DNA from: Sergeia podlipaevii
Taxonomy: Eukaryota > Euglenozoa > Kinetoplastea > Trypanosomatida > Trypanosomatidae
Direction of reading: 5' to 3'
Assembly: GCA_030849805.1 (NCBI GenBank)
Contig: JASANZ010001927.1
Coordinates: forward strand, 1-25,109
Length of the DNA: 25,109 nt
A model generated the notes under the pieces. That model saw nothing but the letters and a program-made list of their open reading frames with translations, searched no databases and had not been told where the DNA came from. Position 1 is the first letter of the stretch. The number at the start of each line of letters is the position of its first letter. This document shows, piece after piece, positions 1 to 7,659 of this stretch. A program made the position numbers and the translations under genes.

Positions 1-377
1 CTGAGAGAGTCCCGCGCGTTGTACACGGCCTTGATGCGGTCGAAGAGCTCCTTGTTGAGGTGGATGGAATCGCTGTGACTGGCGAACTTAGGTACGTAGG
101 TCTGTTCAAGCTTTTCCATCTCTGAATTGGTGTTGGCAGCACAGAGGTTAAAGAAGATCATAGAAGCGTGCTTAAACAGACGGCCGCTGAGCTCGAGCGC
201 CTCGACGGTGTTCTTGAAGGTGGCCGCCTCAGCGCTCTTTGTGATGGCCTCAATCTCACGGAGATGTTCAGACATACCCTCGACGAATGCGGGCTCATAG
301 TGCTCAAACTTGATCTCATCGAACTGTGGCGCCTGGTACTGCAGCGTGCTGGGAGTAATCAACGGATTGGTGGACAT
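1..377 (-). CDS. DCP: Peptidyl-dipeptidase Dcp, M3 family metallopeptidase (N-terminal part)
   Basis: The first 125 codons of a gene that continues past the left edge. The translation starts MSTNPLITPSTLQYQAPQF and continues with DEIKFEHYEPAF, SGRLFKHASMIFFNL, CAANTN, KFASHSDSI and HLNKELFDRIKAVY. This is the N-terminal helical lid region of bacterial-type peptidyl-dipeptidase Dcp (family M3), which removes dipeptides from the C-terminus of peptides and is zinc-dependent. Trypanosomatids are known to carry such an enzyme resembling the bacterial one. The usual length is about 680 residues, so the HExxH zinc site lies outside the window and catalytic competence cannot be judged. The ATG at 377 is the first one after a pyrimidine tract (441-460) and AG (425-426). 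No targeting peptide is obvious, so a cytosolic enzyme is likely. A related M3 oligopeptidase is the main alternative, but the NPL-TPSTL-YQAP start favours Dcp. Confidence 0.85.
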   Translation of the reverse strand, partial: MSTNPLITPSTLQYQAPQFDEIKFEHYEPAFVEGMSEHLREIEAITKSAEAATFKNTVEALELSGRLFKHASMIFFNLCAANTNSEMEKLEQTYVPKFASHSDSIHLNKELFDRIKAVYNARDSL

Positions 378-424
378 TTTTCTGTTGAAAGACACAAACC
401 TATGCGTGAATTGCTTTCTGCTAA

Positions 425-460
425 CTACGTGACCCAGGTGCGTAAGAGAGAAAAGACGGA
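425..460 (-). promoter_or_regulatory. Candidate trans-splice acceptor for Dcp
   Basis: On the minus strand a pyrimidine-rich run (441-460) is followed by the first AG at 425-426, giving a 47-base 5' untranslated region with no ATG before the Dcp start at 377. Inferred from the trypanosomatid pattern; not proven. Confidence 0.5.
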
Positions 461-635
461 GCATTGTTATGAAAGGCTATTTCTCTTTTTTTTTTTCCTT
501 TTTTCGTCTCTTCAGCACAATTGTGCTTTGCTGCTGCTGATGCTTGCAGATCGAGAACAATATATATATGACGTTATAGTTTTCTGTTTTTGATTTTAAA
601 AGTGGAAAGCGTTTAGACAAAATACACATGAAATG

Positions 636-655
636 TATATATATATATATATATA
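636..655. repeat. (TA)10 microsatellite
   Basis: Twenty bases of perfect TA alternation in the presumed 3' untranslated region of the upstream gene. No function can be read from it. Confidence 0.9.
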
Positions 656-1006
656 GCTGAGGAATGCTAACTGCAAGAAGTCCACGCTAGCGATTATAAA
701 AGGAAGAACGAGAGAGTATGAAAAAAGAAAATGCCGGGCCCAAGCACGATGTAGCGCACATAGTGTTTTTTTTCTTCCTGCATCTCACGTCACACATTCT
801 CCCCTTTTTTATTGTTTCTTGTACGCATTTTTTGAAGCAAAACATATCCTTGGAAGATCTTACCGCATACACGTAGAACCCGAAGGAGTTATGATGAGTA
901 AGCGCTCACATACGCACGGACAAAAAAAAAGAGACGTGGAGGCACCACAAAGAGATAACAGCAAGAGCCACACTATATGAAGTGCACAAGAGAATCCTCA
1001 CTCTCC

Positions 1007-4000
1007 TTACTTCTCACGTGTAGTGCGTTGCGTTCGTGACCGCACAAAGGTCAAGAGAGTCTCCAGATACACTTCGCTGTCCCAGTCGCGACGCAGCATG
1101 TCCGCTCTCAACGCTCGCATTCGACGCCGCTCTGGTGGCTCTAGGTCTGCGTTCACATCTGTATATGCCATGTCAGGCAGCGCCGCTGCCACCATGGCAA
1201 GCTCGACAAACCTTACGGATGGGCAGTAGAGCCGCTCGCTCTGCGACAGACACGCAATAGTGGTGAGAGCGCGATCAGCGATCTCTGTGAGCGACCAACT
1301 ACGAGGAGACAGAAGTGTCTTAAGAGACGCCAGCAGCGTGCCACCTACATCACGATTTTCACTCCCCGTGGCGCGATGCCTCCCGTTGCTGCTGCTGCTG
1401 CTGCTGCCTGGAACAGTTGTTCTCGCGGTATCTGCAGCTTCTATAAATTGACCAACGTTTCTGTTGAAACCCAGCGTCCACGCATCATACAGAGGGTACC
1501 ACACCCACCTTCGCAGCGTGCTCTCATCGCGACTACGCGCATACAGAAGAGCGTAGTGGTGTATCGTCATGTGGGCGTAAACCATTTGAGAGTAGTAAGC
1601 AATTCGTTCCGCATGTGTTGTGTGAAAAGCAGCGGCCTCACCTTCATCGTATCTGTCATGCCATAATGGCTGCCGTCGTTCTCGCCGAGGGGCGAGATGA
1701 AGAGTCGCTCGCTCCAGCCTCTCCACACCTTCGCTAAGGACACGGCGATATAACTTAGTTACTTCCTCTGAAGAAAGTGACGCCGCTGGCACCTGATAGA
1801 GTGCCTGAAGTTCAGATACAGGGTTGGCGTAGTGACGGGCAAGCCCATCTGCCCCGTCTGAAAGAACAAACCACCCTGCACCGTAAGCATTGACCAAGTC
1901 AAAGCCCCCGTCTGTGGAGCTGAGGAGGGGGACCGCTAGGCTTCCAACAACTATCATCGACACAAGAGTCAGCATAAAGACGGTGATCGAGCGGCACATG
2001 CGGGGCATCTTGCCGTTACGCGCGCCACGCCAGACTCCTGCGTCATCAGGCTCAGGTGGCACTGCGGCCACTGGAGGAAGCTGGTGAGACTTGTAAGACC
2101 GCCCACCTCCTAAACGACTCCTGCTACCCCGCGCCGATAAGAGATCGCCACCTTGCGTAGTGTTATATGGAGGACCATTGCTATAGGCCGCGAGTTCAAT
2201 TGTGAAAGGATCCCGAGGCACCCGCGTTTTCGGGGGTGGTCTTGTTGGCGCTGACGCAATGGTGGCGGCAGTGGCGGGGTGAACAGTATACCCTCCTCGC
2301 GTATTCACTCTCAATTCATCGTGGGGGTGTTGTTGCCGTTGCTGATGCTGATGCGTGTGCCTCGCACCACGCCGTAGAATGGGGGAAACATCCGGCTCCA
2401 AAAGCGTTGACGTGCTCTCCCGTCCACTCATGTGCCGCGGTTGGCCGCACACAGGCATGCCCCCAAAGCCTGCAGCCGCCGCCGTCGCAGTCGTGGCAGC
2501 AGCAGCAGCAACAGCCACCACGGGAGGAAGACTAGAGCGCACACTACTCCTCGAAGAAGACACGATTTGTGAAAGTGATCCGTTAAGACTGGATAACGTG
2601 GCGAAGCGCACATCACGCGTGCTAGCGTTGCTGCCACTGCTGCCTGCACTGCTCACGCTATGATGATCGGATTCGTTTCTACCGCTCTTGACTCCTCCCC
2701 TTCTACATGTTGTTGATGTTCTTTCCTTCGGAGCTGGGCCAGAAAGAAAGTCGAGTGAGTGACTCGATGATTTTTCACTACCGCGTTGCGTCGCTTGCAG
2801 CGCTGAGGGCGGTGCGTGACTTCCTGACGTAGAGAGAGACTGACTAGGGCGCGAGGAAGCCACGCCTTCGCTCTCGCTCGCTCTACCGCTCGGCATTCCG
2901 TAGCAGGCGCCACGTTCCTCAGAGTAGTAGCGATGTGGCGAGGCAGCCGCGATGGTACTCAATGCCCACGGCGATGACACGGACGCTACCACGCTGGTGT
3001 TTGTGGCGCCTCGACGGGCCGCCTCGCCCGCTGCAATGGTGGTGGCGCTGCCTACAATCATAGAAAGGGACTCACGTAGGTGTGAGAAGCCCCTCATTAG
3101 GGTTGAGCGAGCGGGCGTGGCGCCAACTGACATTCCCCCAGCCGTGGGCGAAGCCTTAACTCGAGCCCGCGCAAGCTTCTCTTTCTTGATAAAAGCTGGC
3201 GTCGCCGTCAGTACTGTGTGCCGCCGGGCCGGTGGTGGCGGTGGAGTGGGGCTTGTCATGTGTGCCTCGCTTGCATGTTCGCCATCTTGCTCTTCTTCGC
3301 CGCCTACATCACTCACAATGACGCTCACTTCGTCATCCTCATCCTTGTCTGTGTGAATGCTCAGTGGAGCATCACTCGGGGACGAAGGCCAAGCGTGACT
3401 CGGTATTCCCATTTCCTTCTTAGAAGGCACCTGCAAGTATCGAAACCCGCAAGTCTGCTCACCTTTGCCTCCTTGTTTAGGTTCTCCACGTCGGCGTTGC
3501 GGAGAAGGCTGCCTGAGCGGCTCCCAAGAGCGCGAGCGTGGTCGCTTGTGGCCCTCGCTGCTACGATCCGTTAACACCGTTTCTACCAGCGCGGTAGAGT
3601 TACCGCGGCTTGCTACACCATCCCCATGCGCTCGTCCACTGCTGCTGCCACCAGCCATGTGGCCAGCAGCGTGGTCAAACCGCGCCGAATTGGTTTGAGA
3701 GCGCATCAAAGGTGGAGACGCGCTAGAGGCATCACGGAGTTCTTCTTCTATGCTCCGCGCAAGCACCTGTGGAGTAGCGGAGCTATTATTATGATGATGA
3801 TTGGCAGCTACCACATGCACATTTGCAGCTGAGTGCCAAAAAGAAGAGCTGGACTGTGCGGGACCAACGGTGCTACGGTCCTTGTGTGCGTGCATGCTAT
3901 TACTGCTATTGTGACTGCTGGTCTTCAGTGAAGAAGAGGAAGAAGCATAGTGGCTCCTGTTGTTGTTGGTGTTGCTATATCCATCGCCGCTGTTAGTGAC

Positions 4001-4039
4001 TCTACCGTTCCTTCTGTTGGACGCATTTTTCACTACCAT
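1007..4039 (-). CDS. Unknown protein with long disordered N-terminus and one membrane segment
   Basis: 1010 residues from the ATG at 4039. I do not recognise a family. Residues 1 to about 680 are low-complexity, rich in Ser, Arg, Ala, His, Gly and Thr, with patches such as PTPPPPPARR and an acidic run (DKDEDDEVSVIV). A single hydrophobic segment (SITVFMLTLVSMIVVGSLAV) sits at about residues 684-706, preceded by basic residues (RNGKMPRMCR). About 305 residues follow, with better sequence complexity and many aromatic and charged residues (YYSQMVYAHMTIHHYALLYA, RRWVWYPLYDAWTLGF), interrupted by a six-serine run. The positive charges before the segment suggest an N-in, C-out (type II) topology with a folded lumenal or extracellular C-terminal domain, but no signal peptide is present. 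The open frame extends to 4096 only through a GTG codon. The ATG at 4039 has a good CACC-ATG-G context and is the first ATG after the candidate acceptor at 4136. Confidence 0.8.
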   Translation of the reverse strand: MVVKNASNRRNGRVTNSGDGYSNTNNNRSHYASSSSSLKTSSHNSSNSMHAHKDRSTVGPAQSSSSFWHSAANVHVVAANHHHNNSSATPQVLARSIEEELRDASSASPPLMRSQTNSARFDHAAGHMAGGSSSGRAHGDGVASRGNSTALVETVLTDRSSEGHKRPRSRSWEPLRQPSPQRRRGEPKQGGKGEQTCGFRYLQVPSKKEMGIPSHAWPSSPSDAPLSIHTDKDEDDEVSVIVSDVGGEEEQDGEHASEAHMTSPTPPPPPARRHTVLTATPAFIKKEKLARARVKASPTAGGMSVGATPARSTLMRGFSHLRESLSMIVGSATTIAAGEAARRGATNTSVVASVSSPWALSTIAAASPHRYYSEERGACYGMPSGRASESEGVASSRPSQSLSTSGSHAPPSALQATQRGSEKSSSHSLDFLSGPAPKERTSTTCRRGGVKSGRNESDHHSVSSAGSSGSNASTRDVRFATLSSLNGSLSQIVSSSRSSVRSSLPPVVAVAAAAATTATAAAAGFGGMPVCGQPRHMSGRESTSTLLEPDVSPILRRGARHTHQHQQRQQHPHDELRVNTRGGYTVHPATAATIASAPTRPPPKTRVPRDPFTIELAAYSNGPPYNTTQGGDLLSARGSRSRLGGGRSYKSHQLPPVAAVPPEPDDAGVWRGARNGKMPRMCRSITVFMLTLVSMIVVGSLAVPLLSSTDGGFDLVNAYGAGWFVLSDGADGLARHYANPVSELQALYQVPAASLSSEEVTKLYRRVLSEGVERLERATLHLAPRRERRQPLWHDRYDEGEAAAFHTTHAERIAYYSQMVYAHMTIHHYALLYARSRDESTLRRWVWYPLYDAWTLGFNRNVGQFIEAADTARTTVPGSSSSSSNGRHRATGSENRDVGGTLLASLKTLLSPRSWSLTEIADRALTTIACLSQSERLYCPSVRFVELAMVAAALPDMAYTDVNADLEPPERRRMRALRADMLRRDWDSEVYLETLLTFVRSRTQRTTREK
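1388..1405 (-). repeat. In-frame (AGC)6 serine run
   Basis: Six GCT units on the plus strand encode six serines inside the post-membrane domain of the 1007-4039 protein. It is probably length-variable between strains. Confidence 0.85.
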
Positions 4040-4135
4040 GGTGATGTTAATTAAAAAACTATAGGGGGAACGTCTATAGAGCGGGAGCAAACACACGTTT
4101 GATGTATGTATTCTTTTCTCGTGATTCTAATCTAT

Positions 4136-4158
4136 CTTTTCCGTTGCAGAAAAAAAAA
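4136..4158 (-). promoter_or_regulatory. Candidate trans-splice acceptor for the 1007-4039 gene
   Basis: A T-run at 4150-4158 (minus strand) is followed by AG at 4136-4137, with no ATG until 4039 (a 96-base leader). AG dinucleotides at 4074-4075 and 4059-4060, the latter just after a CCCCC run, are alternatives. All three place the GTG-extended part outside the protein. Confidence 0.4.
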
Positions 4159-4754
4159 CCTTTCCACTTGGTTGATCAGCCAATAAGGAGTAATAGAAAG
4201 TAAAATAAAAAGCGCACGGTTGGCACAAGCACGTCTCTACGTACCTCTCGCAGTATATATACTGATGGATCTCGCTCACGCCTATGCGCACTAAAAAGAA
4301 GAAAGGATAGAGGAAAGAGGCCTGTGCAAACTAGCAGATCTCTACGTTCGTGATGTGTTTCTCTAGAAAAAGCAACAACTACAGCCCACAAACGAACAAC
4401 AACAAAAAAAAAAAATAGAGATCTGGGTTAGCAATAGAGGAGAGAAACTGATTAACTGCGTGCCTCACATGCAAGAAGCCCAAAGGGGGGTAAGGTGATG
4501 GCACTGGCAGAAAAAAGAAGGGTGGGGAAAAAAAACTGTAGCTTCTGAAATCTTCTTCCCCCCCCCTTCCCTCTCCCTTTCTATATCCTTGTTGCACTTT
4601 TGTGTACTTGCCTATCCACAATGCAGCATGAATAGCAATAGCATTTTCAGTAAGAGAAAAGGGGGGAGAGAAATGAGATAGTTACAAAAATATATTGAGT
4701 GAAGAAATTGATAGAAGGCTGGCATCCAAAAGAAGATATAAGCCAGAGAGGGGA

Positions 4755-4764
4755 GGGGGGGGGG
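4755..4764. repeat. G10 homopolymer
   Basis: Ten consecutive G on the plus strand next to further G groups (GGGGA before, AGG after). It reads as C10 in the transcript. Confidence 0.85.
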
Positions 4765-5201
4765 AGGAAAGAAAAAGGCGATGTTTGCTACCGCTTATAA
4801 AAAGATGCGGAAAGGATTAGTTGTAGTTAGATGGTTAAACGCTTAAAATAGAAACAAATATAAAGTAAGAAAGAAAAAGAGAAACAAAAAAGGAAGATAG
4901 CAAATGGCACGCTGACGATCTCTTTCACCTTCCTGTCACTTCACTGTTTTCTCCCTCCTTCCTCTCCTTCTCCTTCCAGTATTATTCAGCACCTCAAGTC
5001 GAACCACAGGACGATCACGGAATAGAGTCATAGTAATCATAATCTCACATGTTTCTCCTTTTCATACTGCTCTCCGCCACCGCATCAGCACATCGCCACA
5101 GGACGCGTGATTGAACGTTCCTTGCCCTTACATAAGGCAAGCACGTACGCTTCTGTCTGTTTTGCTCATAAAAGAAACGCACACACATCTACACGTTCGC
5201 G

Positions 5202-7088
5202 CTACCAGTCTCCGCTGATGTTCTGATGGCGCTTACCAGAAGACTCCTGAGCCACTTTGCGACGCCTGACATCCTTTGACTTCTGCGTGTCGCGGAACTC
5301 ATGCCTTGATTTCTTGCTCATGTGTGCTGCGGACTGCGAGAGATCCATCTTGATCGGTGGCGGCTCGTTAAGGGCAAAACCGTGGGCCACCGCAGCGAGG
5401 TCTAGCCTCTGCACATCAAAGACGTTCTTGAGCTGGCTGCTGCTGTAGCTAAGCAGATACCCCTCGTACGCCTGACGCGCTGAGGTGCGCAGGTAGTAGT
5501 TGGAGCTCACCAGCTTCTCAAGCTGCTCCTGCAAGCTGCTTTTGAGTTTCGAGAGGTCGAAGGCGTACTCGTTAACGGACACCTTTGCGTCGCTATACAG
5601 GTACTTGAGAAAGTCCTTCTCTTGAGGGAGAAGAAACATCAGCGCGTTACCACACCTGCCTGCTCGGGCAGTACGACCAACGCGGTGAACATACTTGACC
5701 GGATCATCCGGCGGATCGAACTGAACAATCCAGTCCACAGCGGGAATATCGAGACCACGCGCGGCCACATCTGTGGTGAAAAGCACGCCACTTTCCGCAT
5801 TGCAGAACTGCATGTACGTTGCGGAGCGCTGATGCTGCTTCTGCTTGCCGTGGAAAGCAATGCAAGGCACATCAATGTAATTGAAGAGCTCACAGTGAAA
5901 GCTGACGCTGTTACGGCTACTAAAGAAGACGATCATTTTCTTCTTGAGGTTTCGCTTGACGAAGTTGTAAAGCACCAAGAGGCGTTGCTCACTGTTGCAC
6001 ACCACATACCCTTGCTCTAGCGTGTCTACAGTCGCCTTGTCGCTCTTGTTCTTCATGGAAATAAAAATCGGAGGCTTATGAAATGAAATGCGCGCCAACT
6101 GCTCCACACGCGTTGTCTGCGTAGCGGAAAACAGAAACGTCTGACGCTGCTTGAGGAGCAGAGAGACGATTTCGCGCATCTCTTCCTCAAAACCGTTGTC
6201 GAGCATACGATCTGCCTCATCCACGGCAAGCAAGAGCAAGTTGCGTGTGTGCCAGTCCTTGGAGAGCCGGAGGTGATCGAGCAAGCGACCAGGGCTAGCC
6301 ACCACCACCATTACACCGCTCGCCAGCTTGAAGCTTTCCTGACTGCGACTCTGACCGCCAATGCAGCAGAGAAACGTGATGGAGCCGTTAAAGTGCTTGA
6401 GCAGACGCAGCAGCACGCCTTCAATCTGCAGGCACAGCTCACGTGTAGGCCCAATCACAATCGCGGCCGTACCGTTTGCTGCACGGAAGCCAGCTCGACA
6501 GATGATCTCTACAATAGGAATAAGAAAGGCAAGCGTCTTACCGGCGCCGGTCTTGGCCTCAGCAAGAAGATCCCTTCCTTGCAGAGCAGCTGGGATGCAG
6601 CGACCCTGAATGCCCGTGAGTTTGTCAAACTTGAAATCTTCTTCAAGCGCCTTCACCATGTAAGGATTCAGATTGAGCTCCTTGTAGTCCGTCACGACGG
6701 GAAGGGCTTTGCCGGCGGCAATGGCAGCTGATGCAACTGAAGTGCCCTTACCCTCCGCTTCAGCGCACCAGCTTGGAGTACTCCCTGGCGTCGCAGTACT
6801 CACATTCTTTTCTTTTATATCTGTCTCCTCTCTGTCTTCCTCTCTAGCACGCTTACGCGCTGTTGCTGATGTTGCAGTGGCGGTAGCCTTCTTGTGTTTG
6901 CTAGAGTTTAACGCAGGAGACTCTGCTTCCTCTTCTTCAAGCATTGGTGCCGGCCCCACCTCCTCGTCTTCTTCTATCATCATCTCCTGCTCGTCTTCCT
7001 CGCGCTTACTCTTTGGCTTGTGGCGACGCACACGCTTCCTTTTTAGCTGTTGCTGCTGCGCTACAGCATCCCCGTCGTCGTTGCTCAT
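5202..7088 (-). CDS. HAS1: DEAD-box RNA helicase HAS1 (DDX18)
   Basis: 628 residues. ATP-dependent RNA helicase of the nucleolus, needed in the family for 40S and 60S assembly and for snoRNA release. Residues 1-125 are charged and disordered with basic (KRKRVRRHKPKSKR) and acidic stretches. The helicase core follows: Q-motif glutamine about 161 (LTGIQ), Walker A AEAKTGAGKT 176-185, PTREL 214-218, DEAD 290-293, SAT 321-323, ARGLD 443-447 and HRVGRTAR 468-475. The HAS1-specific features are NLKKKMIVFFSS, HGKQKQHQR, QFDPPDDPVKYVHR and the C-terminal LEKLVSSNYYL-YEGYLLSY block with a basic tail, all typical of DDX18. All catalytic motifs are intact. The ATG at 7088 is the first after a very strong T tract and AG at 7122. 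It neighbours another ribosome-assembly helicase (7660-9213) that belongs to a different subfamily. Confidence 0.95.
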   Translation of the reverse strand: MSNDDGDAVAQQQQLKRKRVRRHKPKSKREEDEQEMMIEEDEEVGPAPMLEEEEAESPALNSSKHKKATATATSATARKRAREEDREETDIKEKNVSTATPGSTPSWCAEAEGKGTSVASAAIAAGKALPVVTDYKELNLNPYMVKALEEDFKFDKLTGIQGRCIPAALQGRDLLAEAKTGAGKTLAFLIPIVEIICRAGFRAANGTAAIVIGPTRELCLQIEGVLLRLLKHFNGSITFLCCIGGQSRSQESFKLASGVMVVVASPGRLLDHLRLSKDWHTRNLLLLAVDEADRMLDNGFEEEMREIVSLLLKQRQTFLFSATQTTRVEQLARISFHKPPIFISMKNKSDKATVDTLEQGYVVCNSEQRLLVLYNFVKRNLKKKMIVFFSSRNSVSFHCELFNYIDVPCIAFHGKQKQHQRSATYMQFCNAESGVLFTTDVAARGLDIPAVDWIVQFDPPDDPVKYVHRVGRTARAGRCGNALMFLLPQEKDFLKYLYSDAKVSVNEYAFDLSKLKSSLQEQLEKLVSSNYYLRTSARQAYEGYLLSYSSSQLKNVFDVQRLDLAAVAHGFALNEPPPIKMDLSQSAAHMSKKSRHEFRDTQKSKDVRRRKVAQESSGKRHQNISGDW

Positions 7089-7659
7089 CGCTTGGCAAAG
7101 CTATCCTTGGAAATAGAACAACTAAAAAAAAAAAAAAACAGAAAAAGAATTGTGATGCTTATCTTATATGTTCTTCCCTTTTTTCAAAAAAAAAAGAAGT
7201 GAGAAGTTCACTGCAGGAAAGTTCTATACGACAGCGTCACAACAGTAGAAAAGGAAAATAAAGCAGATAGTATGCCATTGATAGCGTAGAGAAGTGAGAG
7301 TACTTCCACTTTCTCTGCCACTTTTCCCTTTTGCATTTCCTTCTCACACTTGAATATCATGTTTGTTTGTTTTTTTCGTTTTTTTTCTTTTGCTTGTGTG
7401 TTATGTGTTATGGATCAGGTTCAATTATTACAATCGTAGGTTCATTAAACGGCTATTACAAATACCAAAAAAAAAAAACACACACACACAAACACATAAA
7501 ATATCACAAGGGCAGAAGCAAACAGAATGACGTCAAAAAGTACCCAAAATCAGAGCCAACAACAACAACAACAAAAAAAAGAAAATGGAGAGAGAGAAAG
7601 CAAATACTAAACACACCGAGACCGCCCTTCACGACGAGCCAGTCCCGTGGCGGTGTTTC
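7089..7659 (-). other. Spacer between RRP3 and HAS1
   Basis: About 570 bases, AT-rich, with many A runs, a CA-rich stretch near 7479-7495 and an AAC triplet run near 7560-7573. It should hold the RRP3 3' untranslated region and the HAS1 splice signals. No gene seen. Confidence 0.6.
7122..7148 (-). promoter_or_regulatory. Candidate trans-splice acceptor for HAS1
   Basis: A T-rich tract at 7124-7148 on the minus strand runs directly into AG at 7122-7123, leaving a 33-base leader to the ATG at 7088. This is one of the clearest acceptors in the window. Confidence 0.6.

Larger units (their letters stand above)
378..1006 (-). other. Spacer between the 1007-4039 gene and Dcp
   Basis: AT-rich and low in complexity. 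It should hold the 3' untranslated region and poly(A) site of the gene ending at 1007 and the splice signals of Dcp. It contains a (TA)10 run at 636-655 and several A and T runs. Short open frames on either strand here encode low-complexity peptides and start or end in homopolymers; I see no gene. Confidence 0.6.
4040..5201 (-). other. Long spacer, probably the HAS1 3' untranslated region plus splice signals
   Basis: About 1.16 kb without a credible gene. Minus-strand frames at 4176-4391 and 4379-4621 encode runs of F, L, S, P and G with no conserved look. Notable items are a G run at 4755-4764 and a C run at 4558-4566 (plus strand), many A runs, and a perfect 14-base palindrome at 4251-4264. 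On the transcribed strand the G run becomes a C run, one of several possible pyrimidine tracts. Confidence 0.6.

Noticed and set aside
168..593. 141-codon open frame on the plus strand
   Set aside because: Its first half is antisense to Dcp and its second half is translated homopolymer (F/L runs).
891..960. Possible C/D snoRNA (ATGATGA motif near 891)
   Set aside because: No matching D box (CTGA) at a suitable distance and no terminal stem was visible.
4176..4621. Two overlapping minus-strand frames of 71 and 80 codons
   Set aside because: Low-complexity F/L/P/S/G translations of pyrimidine and homopolymer runs in a spacer; no domain or signal support.
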